A stretch of DNA of 46,415 nucleotides from Phaeobacter sp. HF9A (GCF_011806385.1 NZ_JAATOX010000020.1:1-46415); one strand, 5' to 3'. Numbered from the stretch's first letter, positions 14,788 through 25,383 are shown. Notes: generated from the letters alone by a model not told the origin. Program-made: numbers and translations.

Positions 14788-15777
14788 ATGTCGGACCGCA
14801 CATCTGCTCCTTCCGGTCCCCATATCCCCGTTCTGCTGAGGCCGCTGCTGGCGGCGGTGGCGCCGGTGCGTGGGCGTTGGCTTGATGGCACCTTCGGGGC
14901 CGGGGGCTACACCAAAGGGCTGCTGGCTGCCGGGGCCGATCAGGTCATCGGCGTGGATCGCGACCCGCTGGCCTTTGAGCTGGCGCAGCCCTGGGCGGCG
15001 GACTACGGCGACCGGCTGGTGCTGCAACAGGGCGTGTTTTCGCGCATGGACGAATACGCGCAGGACCTCAATGGCGTGGTGCTGGACCTTGGCGTTTCCT
15101 CGATGCAGCTGGATCTGGCCGAGCGCGGCTTTTCCTTCATGAAAGAGGGCCCCCTGGATATGCGCATGTCCCAGGATGGCCCCTCCGCGGCGGATCTGGT
15201 GGCCGAGCTCTCCGAGGTGCAACTGGCGGATATCCTTTATAATTTCGGCGAAGAGCGCGCCTCGCGCCGGATCGCCAAGGCCATCGTCAAGGAACGCGCG
15301 CTGGAGCCGATCACCAGCACGCTGCGGTTGGCCTCGATCATCGAGAGCTGCCTGCCGCGCCCCAAACCCGGCCAGTCGCATCCCGCCACCCGCAGCTTTC
15401 AGGCGCTGCGCATCGCGGTGAATGGCGAATATGAAGAGCTGATGGGCGGTCTTCTGGCAGCGGAGCGGGCGCTCAAACCCGGTGGCCTTCTGGCGGTGGT
15501 GACCTTCCATTCGGTCGAGGATCGTATGGTCAAACGCTTCTTCCAGCATCGCGCCAACAAGACCGGCAATGCCAACCGCTACGCGCCCGCGCTGGAGGAG
15601 CTGCCCAGCCAGTTCGAGCTGGTCACCCGCAAGGCCGTGGGCCCTGATGGCGAGGAGCTGGCGCAGAACCCGCGTTCGCGCTCCGCGCTTCTGCGCGTGG
15701 GCCGCCGCACCGAGGCCGCGCCGACCGAGATCACCGCCAAAGAGCTGAGCATGCCGCAGCTGAAAGAGACGCGCTGA
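14788..15777 (+). CDS. rsmH: 16S rRNA m4C1402 methyltransferase RsmH (MraW)
   Basis: A 329-residue SAM-dependent enzyme that methylates N4 of C1402 in the decoding centre of 16S rRNA. The SAM-binding motif is [13 protein letters not shown] at residues about 31-43, with IGVDRDP next. The family blocks [48 protein letters not shown] and [16 protein letters not shown] are all present. It starts three bases after mraZ, and its TGA overlaps the ftsL ATG. Length is normal for the family. Confidence 0.97.
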   Translation: MSDRTSAPSGPHIPVLLRPLLAAVAPVRGRWLDGTFGAGGYTKGLLAAGADQVIGVDRDPLAFELAQPWAADYGDRLVLQQGVFSRMDEYAQDLNGVVLDLGVSSMQLDLAERGFSFMKEGPLDMRMSQDGPSAADLVAELSEVQLADILYNFGEERASRRIAKAIVKERALEPITSTLRLASIIESCLPRPKPGQSHPATRSFQALRIAVNGEYEELMGGLLAAERALKPGGLLAVVTFHSVEDRMVKRFFQHRANKTGNANRYAPALEELPSQFELVTRKAVGPDGEELAQNPRSRSALLRVGRRTEAAPTEITAKELSMPQLKETR

Positions 15778-16127
15778 TGAAGACGCTTGCCTATATCCTG
15801 ACGATTCTCGCGGTCTTTGGTCTGGCGTTCTGGGCCTATCGCGAGAATTACGCCACCCAGCAGGTGTTGAAAGACACCCGCACCCTGCGCAGTGACATCG
15901 CCGCCGCGCAGGTGCGCCTGAATGTGCTGCGGGCGGAATGGGCCTATCTCAACCGCCCGGATCGGCTGCGCGAGCTGGCCGAAATCAACTTTGAAAGCCT
16001 CGGCCTGCTGCCCCTGCGCCCCGATCAGTTTGGCCGCGTTGATGAGGTCTCCTATCCGCCCTCCGGTCTGGTGATCGAAGAGGGTGTCGAGGTCTCCGCC
16101 TATCATGACCGGGAGGGCGACCAATGA
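15777..16127 (+). CDS. ftsL: Cell division protein FtsL
   Basis: A 116-residue bitopic membrane protein. A short N-terminus runs straight into a membrane helix (LAYILTILAVFGLAFWAY, residues about 4-21). A periplasmic coiled coil follows (LKDTRTLRSDIAAAQVRLNVLRAEWAYLNRPDRLRELAE). FtsL joins FtsB and FtsQ in the complex that activates FtsWI. Sequence conservation is low in this family; identity rests on topology, the NRPDRLRELA segment and the position between rsmH and ftsI. It overlaps both neighbours by four bases or fewer. Confidence 0.92.
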   Translation: MKTLAYILTILAVFGLAFWAYRENYATQQVLKDTRTLRSDIAAAQVRLNVLRAEWAYLNRPDRLRELAEINFESLGLLPLRPDQFGRVDEVSYPPSGLVIEEGVEVSAYHDREGDQ

Positions 16128-17911
16128 TCCGCACCCCGCTGCGCCCGCTTGCCCGTGTTCTGCCCGCCCGCGCACGGGGCGAAAACCCGGATCTGATCGA
16201 ACGCGAAAACCTCGCGCAGCGCCACCGCGATATGGAGGTGCAGGCCCGCACCCGCGCCGAGGGGCGTCTTCTGGTGCTGGCGGCGTTTTTTGTCTGCGCT
16301 TATGTGGCGATCGGCGGCCGCATGGCCTTGATGGCGACGTCGGAGCCGGCCGAACCCGTGGCCTCGATCGGCGGCAGCGCCATTGCCAACCAGCGCGCCG
16401 ATATCGTCGACCGCGAGGGGCGCATTCTGGCGACCAATTTCGAGACGCATTCGCTCTATGCCCAGCCGCCGCAGATGGTGGACCCGGCAGCGGCGGCGGA
16501 AAAACTGGCGCAGATCTTTCCCGATCTTGATCAGCAAGACCTGCTGAAACGCTTCACCGGAAAGCGCAAGTTCCTGTGGATAAAGAAGAAAATCAGCCCC
16601 GAGCAAATGCAGGCGGTGCATGATATCGGCGATCCCGGCCTGTTGTTTGGCCCCCGCGAAATGCGGCTCTATCCCAATGGCCGCCTGGCGGCGCATGTGC
16701 TGGGCGGGGCGTCCTTTGGCAAGGAGGGCGTCAATGCCGCCGAGGTGATCGGCGTTGCCGGGGTGGAAAAACAATTCGACGACTACCTGCGCGATCCGGC
16801 CAATGCGGGCAAACCGCTGGCGTTGAGCCTCGATCTGTCGATCCAGGATGCCGCCGAAGAGGTGCTCTATGGCGGCATGAAGCTGATGAACGCCAAGGGC
16901 GCCACCTCGATCCTGATGGATGTGCACACCGGCGAGGTGATCTCGGTGGCGAGCCTGCCCGATTTTGATCCCAACGACCGCCCGCGCGTGCCGATCGAGG
17001 GCGAGGACCCTTCGGAAAGCCCGCTGTTCAACCGCTCTGTGCAGGGGGTCTATGAGCTGGGCTCCACCTTCAAGATCTTTGCCGCCGCGCAGGCGATGGA
17101 GCTGGGGCTGGTGACGCCCTCCACGGTGATCGACACCCGTGGTCCGCTGCGCTGGGGGAAATTCCTGATCCGGGATTTCCACAACTATGGCAACGAGTTG
17201 ACGGTCGAAAAGATCATCGAGAAATCCTCCAACATCGGCACCGCGCGACTGGCGCAGCAGATCGGCGCAGAGCGTCAGCGCAGCTTCCTCGACAGTCTCG
17301 GCATGTTGAAACCCACGCCGTTTGAGATCGTCGAAGCCAAGGGCGGCCAGCCGCTCCTGCCGCCCAATTGGTCGGAGCTTTCGGCGATGACGATTTCTTA
17401 TGGTCACGGGATTTCCACCACGCCGATGCACCTTGCGGCGGGCTATGCCACCATCGCCAACGGCGGCCACTACGTGGCGCCGACGATCCTGAAACAGACC
17501 CACGCGCCGGAGCAGGGGCCGCAGGTGATGAGCCCCGAGGTCGCACGGGCCTCGCTCAAGATGCTGCGCAAAGTGGTCAGCGAGGGCACCGCGTCCTTTG
17601 CCGAGGTGAAGGGCTATGACGTCGGCGGCAAGACCGGCTCCGCCGACAAGCCCAAGCGCAACGGCGGGTATTACAAGGACAAGGTGATCGCGACCTTTGC
17701 CTCGGTCTTTCCGATCCATGATCCGCAATATGTGCTGATCGTGACATTGGATGAGCCGCAAATCATCGCCTATGGCGAGGAGCGCCGCACGGCAGGCTGG
17801 ACCGCCGCGCCGGTGGCGGCAGAGATGATCGCCCGGCTTGCACCGCTTCTGGGGCTCAGACCGCAGATTGAACCTGCCCCGCTGGATAGTGTAACCCTCA
17901 CCTCAAACTAA
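16124..17911 (+). CDS. ftsI: Septal peptidoglycan transpeptidase FtsI (PBP3)
   Basis: A 595-residue class B penicillin-binding protein that cross-links septal peptidoglycan with FtsW. One membrane helix at residues about 45-65 (LLVLAAFFVCAYVAIG) is followed by a pedestal domain beginning RADIVDREGRILATN. In the transpeptidase domain the catalytic motifs are STFK (Ser near residue 314), SSN (EKSSNIGTARLAQ) and KTGS (GGKTGSADKPKRNGG). It overlaps the ftsL end by four bases, and murE follows after 14 bases. Confidence 0.97.
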   Translation: MIRTPLRPLARVLPARARGENPDLIERENLAQRHRDMEVQARTRAEGRLLVLAAFFVCAYVAIGGRMALMATSEPAEPVASIGGSAIANQRADIVDREGRILATNFETHSLYAQPPQMVDPAAAAEKLAQIFPDLDQQDLLKRFTGKRKFLWIKKKISPEQMQAVHDIGDPGLLFGPREMRLYPNGRLAAHVLGGASFGKEGVNAAEVIGVAGVEKQFDDYLRDPANAGKPLALSLDLSIQDAAEEVLYGGMKLMNAKGATSILMDVHTGEVISVASLPDFDPNDRPRVPIEGEDPSESPLFNRSVQGVYELGSTFKIFAAAQAMELGLVTPSTVIDTRGPLRWGKFLIRDFHNYGNELTVEKIIEKSSNIGTARLAQQIGAERQRSFLDSLGMLKPTPFEIVEAKGGQPLLPPNWSELSAMTISYGHGISTTPMHLAAGYATIANGGHYVAPTILKQTHAPEQGPQVMSPEVARASLKMLRKVVSEGTASFAEVKGYDVGGKTGSADKPKRNGGYYKDKVIATFASVFPIHDPQYVLIVTLDEPQIIAYGEERRTAGWTAAPVAAEMIARLAPLLGLRPQIEPAPLDSVTLTSN

Positions 17912-17925
17912 CAGGTGAGGACGCC

Positions 17926-19410
17926 ATGACGACACGACCAGCGCTCAAGCTCAGCCAATTGGGACTGACCGCCCGGGGCGGCCTCGATCCGCAGATCACC
18001 GGGCTTGCGGTGGACAGCCGCGAGGTGCAGCCCGGCTTTCTTTTTGCGGCCCTGCCGGGGTCGCGCCGCCACGGGGCCGAATTTGTCGCGCAGGTGCTGG
18101 AGCAGGGCGCGGTGGCGGTGCTGACCGATGCCGATGGCGCGCTGATCGCGGGCGAGCCGCTGCGCGAGTCCGGCGCTGCGCTGGTGGTGGCCGAAGATCC
18201 GCGTCAGGCGCTGGCCGGGGCGGCGGCGCTCTGGTTCGGCGGGCAGCCGCCGGTGATGGTCGCGGTGACCGGCACCAATGGCAAAACCTCGGTTGCGACC
18301 TTCCTGCGCATGATCTGGAGCGAGCTCGGCCATGAGGCGGTGAACCTCGGCACCACCGGCATTGAGGGCGCCTGGAGCCATCCGCTCGCCCATACCACGC
18401 CGGAACCCATCACCCTGCATCGCGCCCTGGCCGCGGCGGCAGAGGCCGGGGTGACCCATGCGGCGATGGAGGCTTCCAGCCATGGCCTCGACCAGCGGCG
18501 TCTGGACGGGGTGCAGCTGGTGGCGGCGGGTTTCACCAATTTCACCCAGGATCATCTGGATTATCACGAGACCTTCGAGGCCTATTTTGCCGCCAAGGCC
18601 GGGCTGTTCCGCCGGGTGCTGTCGGAGGATGGCGTTGCGGTGATCAATATGACCGACCTGCGCGGCGGCGAGATGCGCGCCATTGCCGCCTCGCGCGGGC
18701 AGGAGGTGATCAGCGTCGGGCGCGGGCTTGGCGATCTGGCCTTGCTGGGGATGCGGGTGGATGCCACCGGGCAGGACATCCGCTTCAGCTGGCACGACCG
18801 GCCCTTTACCGCGCGGCTCAATCTGATCGGCGGCTTTCAGGCGGAAAACGTGCTGGTGGCGGCGGGTCTGGCGATTGCCAGCGGCGAGGTGCCGGAGCAG
18901 GTGTTTGAAACCCTGCCGCATCTGACGACGGTGCGCGGCCGCATGCAGCTGGCCGCGACGCGGGACAATGGGGCCACGGTCTTTGTCGATTACGCCCATA
19001 CGCCCGATGCGGTCGCCACCGCGATCAAGGCGCTGCGCCCGCATGTTTTGGGCCGTCTGGTCGCCATCGTTGGGGCAGGCGGGGATCGCGATGCCGGCAA
19101 ACGCCCCCTGATGGGGCGGGCGGCGCAGGATAACGCCGATGCGGTGATCGTCACCGATGACAATCCGCGCTCCGAGGACCCGGCGGCCATTCGTGCGGCG
19201 GTGATGGGCGGCGCGCCTGCTGCGCTCAACATCGGCGACCGCGCCGAGGCGATCCTGCGCGGCGTTGATATGCTGGAGCCGGGCGATGCGCTCCTGATCT
19301 GCGGCAAGGGTCACGAGACCGGGCAGATTGTCGGGCAGGATGTGCTGCCCTTTGATGATGTGGAACAGGCCAGCATGGCCGTCGCCGCGCTGGACGGGAG
19401 AATGGTATGA
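17926..19410 (+). CDS. murE: UDP-MurNAc-tripeptide synthetase MurE
   Basis: A 494-residue Mur ligase that adds meso-diaminopimelate to UDP-MurNAc-L-Ala-D-Glu in the cytoplasm. Seen: the N-terminal UDP-substrate domain with LAVDSREVQPGFLFAALPG, the ATP loop GTNGKTSVA, TTPEPITLHRAL, the central NFTQDHLDYH, and DNPRSEDP near the C-terminus. DNPR is the signature of the diaminopimelate-specific enzymes. It overlaps murF by four bases (ATGA). Confidence 0.97.
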   Translation: MTTRPALKLSQLGLTARGGLDPQITGLAVDSREVQPGFLFAALPGSRRHGAEFVAQVLEQGAVAVLTDADGALIAGEPLRESGAALVVAEDPRQALAGAAALWFGGQPPVMVAVTGTNGKTSVATFLRMIWSELGHEAVNLGTTGIEGAWSHPLAHTTPEPITLHRALAAAAEAGVTHAAMEASSHGLDQRRLDGVQLVAAGFTNFTQDHLDYHETFEAYFAAKAGLFRRVLSEDGVAVINMTDLRGGEMRAIAASRGQEVISVGRGLGDLALLGMRVDATGQDIRFSWHDRPFTARLNLIGGFQAENVLVAAGLAIASGEVPEQVFETLPHLTTVRGRMQLAATRDNGATVFVDYAHTPDAVATAIKALRPHVLGRLVAIVGAGGDRDAGKRPLMGRAAQDNADAVIVTDDNPRSEDPAAIRAAVMGGAPAALNIGDRAEAILRGVDMLEPGDALLICGKGHETGQIVGQDVLPFDDVEQASMAVAALDGRMV

Positions 19411-20798
19411 GCCTGTGGACAGCCGAGGAAGCCGCCGCTGCAACGGGCGGGCGCGCTGTTGGAGACTGGGCCGTCGAGGGGATCTCCATCGACACCCGCA
19501 CGCTCAAAGCCGGTGATCTCTTTGTGGCGCTGACCGCTGCGCGCGATGGCCATGACTTCGTGGCGCAGGCGCTGGAGAATGGCGCCGGTGCGGCGCTGGT
19601 TTCGCGCATCCCCGAGGGCGTGGCGCCAGATGCGCCGCTGCTGATTGTCAAGGACGTGCAGCAGGGGCTGGAGGCGCTGGGCCGGGCCGGTCGCGCCCGC
19701 ACCAAGGCCCGCGTGGTGGCGGTGACCGGCTCTGTCGGCAAGACCTCGACCAAGGAAATGCTGGCGGCGATGCTGGCGCCGCAGGGGCGCACCCATGCCG
19801 CCGTGGCCAGCTACAACAACCATTGGGGCGTGCCGCTCACGCTGGCCCGGATGCCGGCCGATACCGAATTCGCGGTGATCGAGATCGGCATGAACCACCC
19901 CGGCGAGATCGCGCCGCTGGCCCGTCAGGCCCGCCCGCATGTGGCCATGGTGACCACCGTTGCCGCCGTGCATCTGGAGGCCTTTGACGATGTGGCCGGG
20001 ATCGCCCGCGAGAAGGCCGCGATCCTTGAGGGGCTGGAGCCGGGTGGTGTCGCGGTGCTGAACGCTGATCTGGATCAGAGCCCGGTGCTGGCCGAGGTGG
20101 CCGCAGGCTGCGGCTGCGCGACGCGCTGGTTTGGCCGGAGTGCCGAGACCTATCAGCTCCGCGCGGTGGATCTGGCGGAGGACATCACCCGCGCGACATT
20201 CCAATTTGAGGGGCGCGAGATCAGCGCCGAGATCCAATCCCTGGGGGCGCATTTTGCCATGAACGCCATTGGCGCGCTGGCGGCGGTCACCGCGCTGGGG
20301 GGCGATCTCGATCTGGCGCTGGCCGGTCTTGCGGGCTGGTCACCGGTCAAGGGGCGCGGTGCGCGTTTTACGGTGGCGATGCCGGACGGGCCGGTTTTGG
20401 TGCTGGATGACGCCTATAACGCCAATCCCACCTCGATGGCGGCGGCGCTGACGGTGCTTGCGGCCTCACCGGCGCGCGGCCGCCGCGTTGCAGTGTTGGG
20501 TGACATGGGCGAGCTTGGCCCCGAGGCTGCCGCGCTGCATGCGGGGCTTGCCGATCTGGCGGCGATGGAACACATCGACCTGGTGCATTGCGTCGGCCCC
20601 TTGATGCGCAACCTGCATGCCGCCCTGCCAGAGGCGAAACGCGGGATTTGTGTCGAGACCTCAACGCAGGCGGTCGCCGCGCTGGGCGAGACCGTCCGGG
20701 GCGGCGATATCTGGCTCGCCAAGGGCTCTCTCTACATGCAGATGGCGCGCGTGGTTGACGCGATCCGGGAAATAGGTCAAGGCAGCGCACCTTCATGA
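19407..20798 (+). CDS. murF: UDP-MurNAc-tripeptide-D-Ala-D-Ala ligase MurF
   Basis: A 463-residue enzyme completing the pentapeptide by adding D-Ala-D-Ala, using ATP. Motifs: [16 protein letters not shown] in the N-terminal domain, the ATP loop [12 protein letters not shown] (residues about 109-120), [22 protein letters not shown] and [11 protein letters not shown]. The start overlaps the murE end. mraY follows 40 bases later, with AACAGGA upstream of it. Confidence 0.97.
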   Translation: MSLWTAEEAAAATGGRAVGDWAVEGISIDTRTLKAGDLFVALTAARDGHDFVAQALENGAGAALVSRIPEGVAPDAPLLIVKDVQQGLEALGRAGRARTKARVVAVTGSVGKTSTKEMLAAMLAPQGRTHAAVASYNNHWGVPLTLARMPADTEFAVIEIGMNHPGEIAPLARQARPHVAMVTTVAAVHLEAFDDVAGIAREKAAILEGLEPGGVAVLNADLDQSPVLAEVAAGCGCATRWFGRSAETYQLRAVDLAEDITRATFQFEGREISAEIQSLGAHFAMNAIGALAAVTALGGDLDLALAGLAGWSPVKGRGARFTVAMPDGPVLVLDDAYNANPTSMAAALTVLAASPARGRRVAVLGDMGELGPEAAALHAGLADLAAMEHIDLVHCVGPLMRNLHAALPEAKRGICVETSTQAVAALGETVRGGDIWLAKGSLYMQMARVVDAIREIGQGSAPS

Positions 20799-20838
20799 CT
20801 CATCCATTCCAATTCCTCACAACAGGACCCACTCAGGC

Positions 20839-21921
20839 ATGCTCTATTGGTTGACCGCTCTGTCGGACGGGGGGGACTTCTTTAACCTCTTTCGCTACAT
20901 CACCTTCCGCGCGGGCGGGGCCTTTCTGACGGCGCTGGTGTTCGGATTTGTCTTTGGCAAGCCCCTGATCAACGTGTTGCGCCGCCGTCAGGGCAAGGGG
21001 CAGCCGATCCGCGATGACGGTCCCGAAGGACATCTGGCCAAGGCGGGCACGCCGACCATGGGGGGCTTGCTGATCGTGGGGGCGCTGCTGTTCTCCACCC
21101 TCATGTGGGCGCGCTGGGACAATTCCTTTGTCTGGATGGTGCTTTTTGTCACCCTGTCCTTTGGGCTCATTGGGTTTGCCGATGACTATGCCAAGGTCTC
21201 CAAGCAGAACACCAAAGGGGTGCCGGGAAAGCTGCGCCTGGCGCTGGGGTTCGCCATTGCAATCATTGCCGCGCTCTGGGCCAGTTGGAGCCATCCGGTC
21301 GAGTTGCAGAACCAGCTGGCGATGCCGGTGTTCAAGAATGTGCTGATCAACCTGGGCTATCTCTACGTGCCCTTCTGCATCTGCGTGATCGTGGGGGCGG
21401 CCAATGCGGTGAACCTGACCGACGGGCTGGACGGGCTGGCGATCATGCCGGTGATGATTGCGGCGGGCGCCTTTGGCATCATCGCCTATGCGGTGGGGCG
21501 GGTCGACTTTTCCGAATATCTCGACGTGCATTACGTGCCGGGAACGGGCGAGATCCTGATCTTTACCGCGGCGCTGTTTGGCGGCGGGCTGGGGTTCCTG
21601 TGGTATAATGCCCCGCCGGCGGCGGTGTTCATGGGCGATACCGGATCCCTGGCGCTGGGCGGTGCGCTGGGGGCGATCGCGGTGGCCACCAAACACGAGC
21701 TGGTGCTGGTGATCATCGGCGGGCTGTTCGTGGCCGAGGCGCTTTCGGTGATCATTCAGGTGCTGTATTTCAAGCGCACCGGCAAGCGGGTGTTCCTGAT
21801 GGCGCCGATCCATCACCACTATGAGAAAAAGGGCTGGGCGGAGCCGACCATTGTGATCCGCTTCTGGATCATCTCGCTGATCCTGGCGATGATCGGCCTG
21901 GCAACGCTGAAGGTGCGTTGA
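20839..21921 (+). CDS. mraY: Phospho-MurNAc-pentapeptide transferase MraY
   Basis: A 360-residue polytopic membrane enzyme that makes lipid I from UDP-MurNAc-pentapeptide and undecaprenyl phosphate. About ten membrane helices are visible. Conserved loops: [18 protein letters not shown], the aspartate pair in [38 protein letters not shown] and the C-terminal [11 protein letters not shown]. All expected catalytic aspartates and the HHH loop are present. It is the last gene before a 558-base non-coding stretch containing a terminator. Confidence 0.98.
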   Translation: MLYWLTALSDGGDFFNLFRYITFRAGGAFLTALVFGFVFGKPLINVLRRRQGKGQPIRDDGPEGHLAKAGTPTMGGLLIVGALLFSTLMWARWDNSFVWMVLFVTLSFGLIGFADDYAKVSKQNTKGVPGKLRLALGFAIAIIAALWASWSHPVELQNQLAMPVFKNVLINLGYLYVPFCICVIVGAANAVNLTDGLDGLAIMPVMIAAGAFGIIAYAVGRVDFSEYLDVHYVPGTGEILIFTAALFGGGLGFLWYNAPPAAVFMGDTGSLALGGALGAIAVATKHELVLVIIGGLFVAEALSVIIQVLYFKRTGKRVFLMAPIHHHYEKKGWAEPTIVIRFWIISLILAMIGLATLKVR

Positions 21922-21937
21922 GGTAAAGCGCAAGGGC

Positions 21938-21972
21938 AGCGCCCTCCCGGGGGGAGGGTCGGGCGCTGTCCG
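21938..21972. repeat. 35-base palindromic intergenic repeat, copy 1
   Basis: The unit starts AGCGCCCTCCCGGG and ends GTCGGGCGCTGTCCG. It contains nested inverted repeats (GCGCCC with GGGCGC, CCCTCCC with GGGAGGG). An identical 35-base copy lies at 22,349-22,383. Such short palindromic repeats between genes resemble REP-type elements. Confidence 0.75.
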
Positions 21973-22063
21973 ACCTCTCGGTCGAACCGGGGGGGGAGAC
22001 AGCCAACCCGCCTTTGGCGCCCGGCCTGTTGGCGGGCGCTTCCGGTATGGGCTGAGCTATATG

Positions 22064-22095
22064 AGCCGCGTGGGAGAGATCTCGCGCGGCTTTTT
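22064..22095 (+). terminator. Intrinsic terminator after mraY
   Basis: AGCCGCG (22,064-22,070) pairs with CGCGGCT (22,085-22,091) and is followed by a run of five T. This should stop transcripts from the mraZ-mraY part of the cluster. Confidence 0.7.
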
Positions 22096-22348
22096 GCGTC
22101 AAAAGAAGGCGGCGCCGCCGGAGGGGCGGAGCAGGGGCTGGCCGGTTTTACGGGCCAGATCCGGTGAAGCCTCGGGTGGATCCGCCCTGCACCCAATGAG
22201 GGGGTGGTCTCGGGGCGGGCCGAACTCCTGTGGGTCTTTTGATGTCGCGACGGGGGGAGTGTAGCGCGCTGGCATGAATGCAGGGTGAGCAGGGCGTGCG
22301 CGGGGGCGGCAACACGGAGGACGGCGCCTGACCCTGGGTGGGTGCGAA

Positions 22349-22383
22349 AGCGCCCTCCCGGGGGGAGGGTCGGGCGCTGTCCG
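22349..22383. repeat. 35-base palindromic intergenic repeat, copy 2
   Basis: Identical over 35 bases to the copy at 21,938-21,972 and in the same orientation. The flanks diverge after a few more matching bases. It ends about 100 bases before the murD start. Confidence 0.75.
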
Positions 22384-22479
22384 GCCTGTCGTCCGGGCGG
22401 ATGGGCATTGCCCCGCTTGCATTCCCGCCGCGCTCCGGTGCAGTGTCGCGCCGAACAGAGATGTCAGAAGAGGTAAGGC

Positions 22480-23880
22480 ATGATCCCGGTAAAAGGCGTT
22501 GAAGGTCAGAAGCTGGCCGTTCTGGGATTGGGGCGCTCCGGCCTCGCCACGGCGCGGGCGCTGCGCGAAGGTGGCGCGGAGGCGATCTGCTGGGACGACA
22601 ACCCCGCCGCGCGGGCGGTCGCCGAGGAAGAGGGCTTTGCCTGTCGCGAGCTGACGAAACAGGGGGGCTTTGACGATATCGCCTCGCTGATCGTTTCGCC
22701 GGGGATCCCGCATCTTTATCCCAAACCGAACCCGGTGGTGCTGGCGGCCTTGCGGGCCGGGGTGCCGGTGGACAATGACATCGGCCTGTTCTTCCGCTCG
22801 GTTGCGAGCGGGGAATGGGATGAATTTGTGACCCTGCCCAAGGTGGTTGCGATCACCGGGTCCAACGGCAAATCCACCACGGTGGCGCTGTTGCATCATA
22901 TTCTGGAGCATGTGGGGCGCGACAGCCAGATGGCGGGCAATATCGGTCGCGGCGTGCTGGATATCGACCCGCCCGGCGACGGCGGCGTGGTGGTGCTGGA
23001 GCTGTCCTCCTATCAGACCGATCTGGCGCGGGCGCTGACCCCGGATGTGGCGATCTTTACCAACCTCAGCCCGGATCATCTGGACCGTCATGCGGGCATG
23101 GGCGGCTATTTCGCGGCCAAGCGGCGGCTCTTTGCCGAGGGCGGGCCGGATCGTGCCATTATCGGCGTCGACGAGGACGAGGGCCTGTTCCTGGCGGGGC
23201 AGATGAGCGAGGGCAATGGCGATGATCGCGTCATCCGGGTGTCCTCGGGTCAGAAGCTCACGGGCGCGGGCTGGAACGTCTTTGCCCGCAAGGGATTCCT
23301 GTCGGAATATCGCAAGGGGCGGCAGGTGGGCTCGATCGACCTGCGCGAGATCAAGGGCCTGCCCGGTGCGCATAACCACCAGAACGCCTGCGCCGCCTAT
23401 GCCGCGGCGCGCTGCCTTGGGCTGGCGCCGCGGGTGATCGAGACGGCGATGATGAGCTATCCCGGCCTGCCGCACCGCAGCCAGCGCATCGCCGAGGCGG
23501 GGGGCGTGGCCTATGTGAACGACAGCAAGGCCACCAATGTGGATAGCGCGGCCAAGGCGCTGAGCGCTTTCAAGAAGATCCGCTGGATCTGCGGCGGGCT
23601 GGAAAAGGACGGCGGGCTGGAGGGGTTGAAGGGTGCCACCGGCGCGGTGCTCAAAGCCTATGTGATTGGCCGCGAGGCGGCGGAATTTGCCATGCAGCTC
23701 GATGTGGAGGCAGAGGTCTGCACCACCATGGCGGCTGCGGTTCAGCGCGCCATGGCGGAGGCGCAGGAGGGCGAAACGGTGCTGCTGGCCCCGGCGGCGG
23801 CGAGTTTCGACCAATACGACAGTTTTGAGAAACGCGGCGAGGATTTCATAGCCGAGGTGCAGGCGGGGTTGAACGGATAA
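22480..23880 (+). CDS. murD: UDP-MurNAc-L-Ala-D-Glu ligase MurD
   Basis: A 466-residue Mur ligase adding D-glutamate to UDP-MurNAc-L-alanine. It begins [28 protein letters not shown], the N-terminal nucleotide-sugar fold. The ATP loop is [12 protein letters not shown] (residues about 126-137), followed by [20 protein letters not shown] and the C-terminal [26 protein letters not shown] lies just before the ATG. It stands apart from mraY and is followed by a minus-strand gene. Confidence 0.97.
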   Translation: MIPVKGVEGQKLAVLGLGRSGLATARALREGGAEAICWDDNPAARAVAEEEGFACRELTKQGGFDDIASLIVSPGIPHLYPKPNPVVLAALRAGVPVDNDIGLFFRSVASGEWDEFVTLPKVVAITGSNGKSTTVALLHHILEHVGRDSQMAGNIGRGVLDIDPPGDGGVVVLELSSYQTDLARALTPDVAIFTNLSPDHLDRHAGMGGYFAAKRRLFAEGGPDRAIIGVDEDEGLFLAGQMSEGNGDDRVIRVSSGQKLTGAGWNVFARKGFLSEYRKGRQVGSIDLREIKGLPGAHNHQNACAAYAAARCLGLAPRVIETAMMSYPGLPHRSQRIAEAGGVAYVNDSKATNVDSAAKALSAFKKIRWICGGLEKDGGLEGLKGATGAVLKAYVIGREAAEFAMQLDVEAEVCTTMAAAVQRAMAEAQEGETVLLAPAAASFDQYDSFEKRGEDFIAEVQAGLNG

Positions 23881-23975
23881 AGCGACGCCTGAAGGAGGGA
23901 TGCGGAAAGGGGGGCTTTCGGGGGCGCTTCAGGGCTCACCGAAGTGGAATATCCTGACGGTGGTGGGACGGGCGG

Positions 23976-25151
23976 TTAACCGCGGATGGCTGTGCCGGCG
24001 GCATGGCCCGAGGCCCAGGCCCATTGGAAGTTATAGCCGCCAAGCCAGCCGGTGACGTCCACGGCCTCGCCGATCGCATAAAGGCCCGGGGTGGATTTGG
24101 CTGCCAGGGTGCGCGAGGAGAGCGCGTCGGTGTCGATGCCGCCCAGGGTGACCTCGGCGGTGCGATAGCCCTCCGTGCCGGAGGGTTTCAGGGACCAGTT
24201 GTGCAGCCTCTCGCAGAGCGCCTGAAGCGCGGCGTCGCTCTGGTCGGCGAGGCGGCCGGTGATCTGCCAGTCGGCGGCGAGATAGTCCACCAGCCGCGCG
24301 GGCAGGTGGCGGGCCAGCTCATTCGTCAGCGCCTTGCGCCCGCTTTGCTGGCGTTGGTCGCGCAGGGCGGTGAAAAGATCGAGATCGGGCAGCAGATGGG
24401 CGCGGATCTCCTCGCCGTCCTGCCAGTAGCTGGAAAGTTGCAGCACCGAAGGGCCGGAGAGGCCGCGATGGGTGAACAGGAGGGCCTCGTCAAAGCTGGC
24501 GCGCGCATTGGAGAGCCGGGCGGGCAGGGCGACGCCGGCCAGCGGCTTGAAACGATCCTCGCCGAAGGTGAAGGGCACAAGGCCGGGGCGGGGCGCGATC
24601 AGGGGCAGGCCGAACTGCTGGGCGATCTCATAGGCAAGGCCGGTGGCGCCCATCTTGGGGATGGATTTGCCGCCCGTGGCCAGCACCAGGTTCTGCGCGG
24701 TGACGGTCACCGGCTTGCCCTCGCGCTCCAGCCGCAGGGTGAAGCCATCGGCGCCGTGGCGGACCTCAGTGACAGAGGTTTGCAGCCAGAGATCGGCGCC
24801 GGCGTGGCGCAGCTCCTGCACCAGCATCGCCACGATCTGTTTTGCGCTGTCGTCGCAGAACAGCTGGCCGAGGGTCTTTTCGTGCCATTGGATGCCGTGG
24901 CGGCTGACCAGCTCGATGAAATCCCACTGGGTGTAGCGCGCCAGCGCCGATTTGCAGAAATGCGGGTTCTGCGAGATGTAATTTTCCGGCGCGGCATAGA
25001 TATTGGTGAAATTGCAGCGCCCGCCGCCGGAGATGCGGATCTTTTCGCCGGGGGCCTTGGCGTGATCCACCACCAGGCAATCGCCACCCGCATGGGCCGC
25101 ACACATCATGCCAGCCGCGCCAGCGCCGAGAATCAAGGTTTTTATCCGCAT
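23976..25151 (-). CDS. HI0933/YhiN-type FAD-binding oxidoreductase
   Basis: About 391 residues from the ATG at 25,151 (MRIKTLILGAGAAGMMCA); the frame opens to 25,178. The Rossmann FAD motif is LGAGAAGMMCAAHAGG. Family blocks are SGGGRCNFTN, ATGGKSIPKMGATG and AEVTLGGIDTDALSSRTLAAKSTPGLYAIGEAVDVTGWLGGYNFQWAWASG. This matches the HI0933/YhiN family of flavoproteins, whose reaction is not established. It is the only minus-strand gene inside the dcw cluster and ends 95 bases after murD. It diverges from ftsW, which leaves about 230 bases for promoters. Confidence 0.9.
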   Translation of the reverse strand: MRIKTLILGAGAAGMMCAAHAGGDCLVVDHAKAPGEKIRISGGGRCNFTNIYAAPENYISQNPHFCKSALARYTQWDFIELVSRHGIQWHEKTLGQLFCDDSAKQIVAMLVQELRHAGADLWLQTSVTEVRHGADGFTLRLEREGKPVTVTAQNLVLATGGKSIPKMGATGLAYEIAQQFGLPLIAPRPGLVPFTFGEDRFKPLAGVALPARLSNARASFDEALLFTHRGLSGPSVLQLSSYWQDGEEIRAHLLPDLDLFTALRDQRQQSGRKALTNELARHLPARLVDYLAADWQITGRLADQSDAALQALCERLHNWSLKPSGTEGYRTAEVTLGGIDTDALSSRTLAAKSTPGLYAIGEAVDVTGWLGGYNFQWAWASGHAAGTAIRG

Positions 25152-25383
25152 GCCCGCATCGACCATGAAAGCCCGCATGACGCAAGCCAGCAGGTCACGT
25201 CGCAGAGCCTGAATGGAATGTGATCGGCCCGGGGCGCAATTGTGTCAATTTCCTGACGCGCAGCGCCTTAAGAGGCTGGCCTGCGCGCCATCTTCGGGGT
25301 AGGGTTGTGCCAATAACCCCATGAATGGGGAATTGAGGCAAAACAGGCCCTGCGTGCGGGGCCGAAATCAAGGCAGTGAACCC

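Larger units (their letters stand above)
21922..22479. other. Non-coding gap between mraY and murD
   Basis: This 558-base gap contains two copies of a 35-base GC-rich repeat, a third hairpin built from GCGCCCG and CGGGCGC (about 22,018-22,040), and an intrinsic terminator at 22,064-22,095. Short ORFs crossing it (for example 22,061-22,264) read as low-complexity arginine/glycine/tryptophan sequence and have no support. Because of the terminator, murD probably needs a promoter here; I cannot point to one. Confidence 0.7.
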
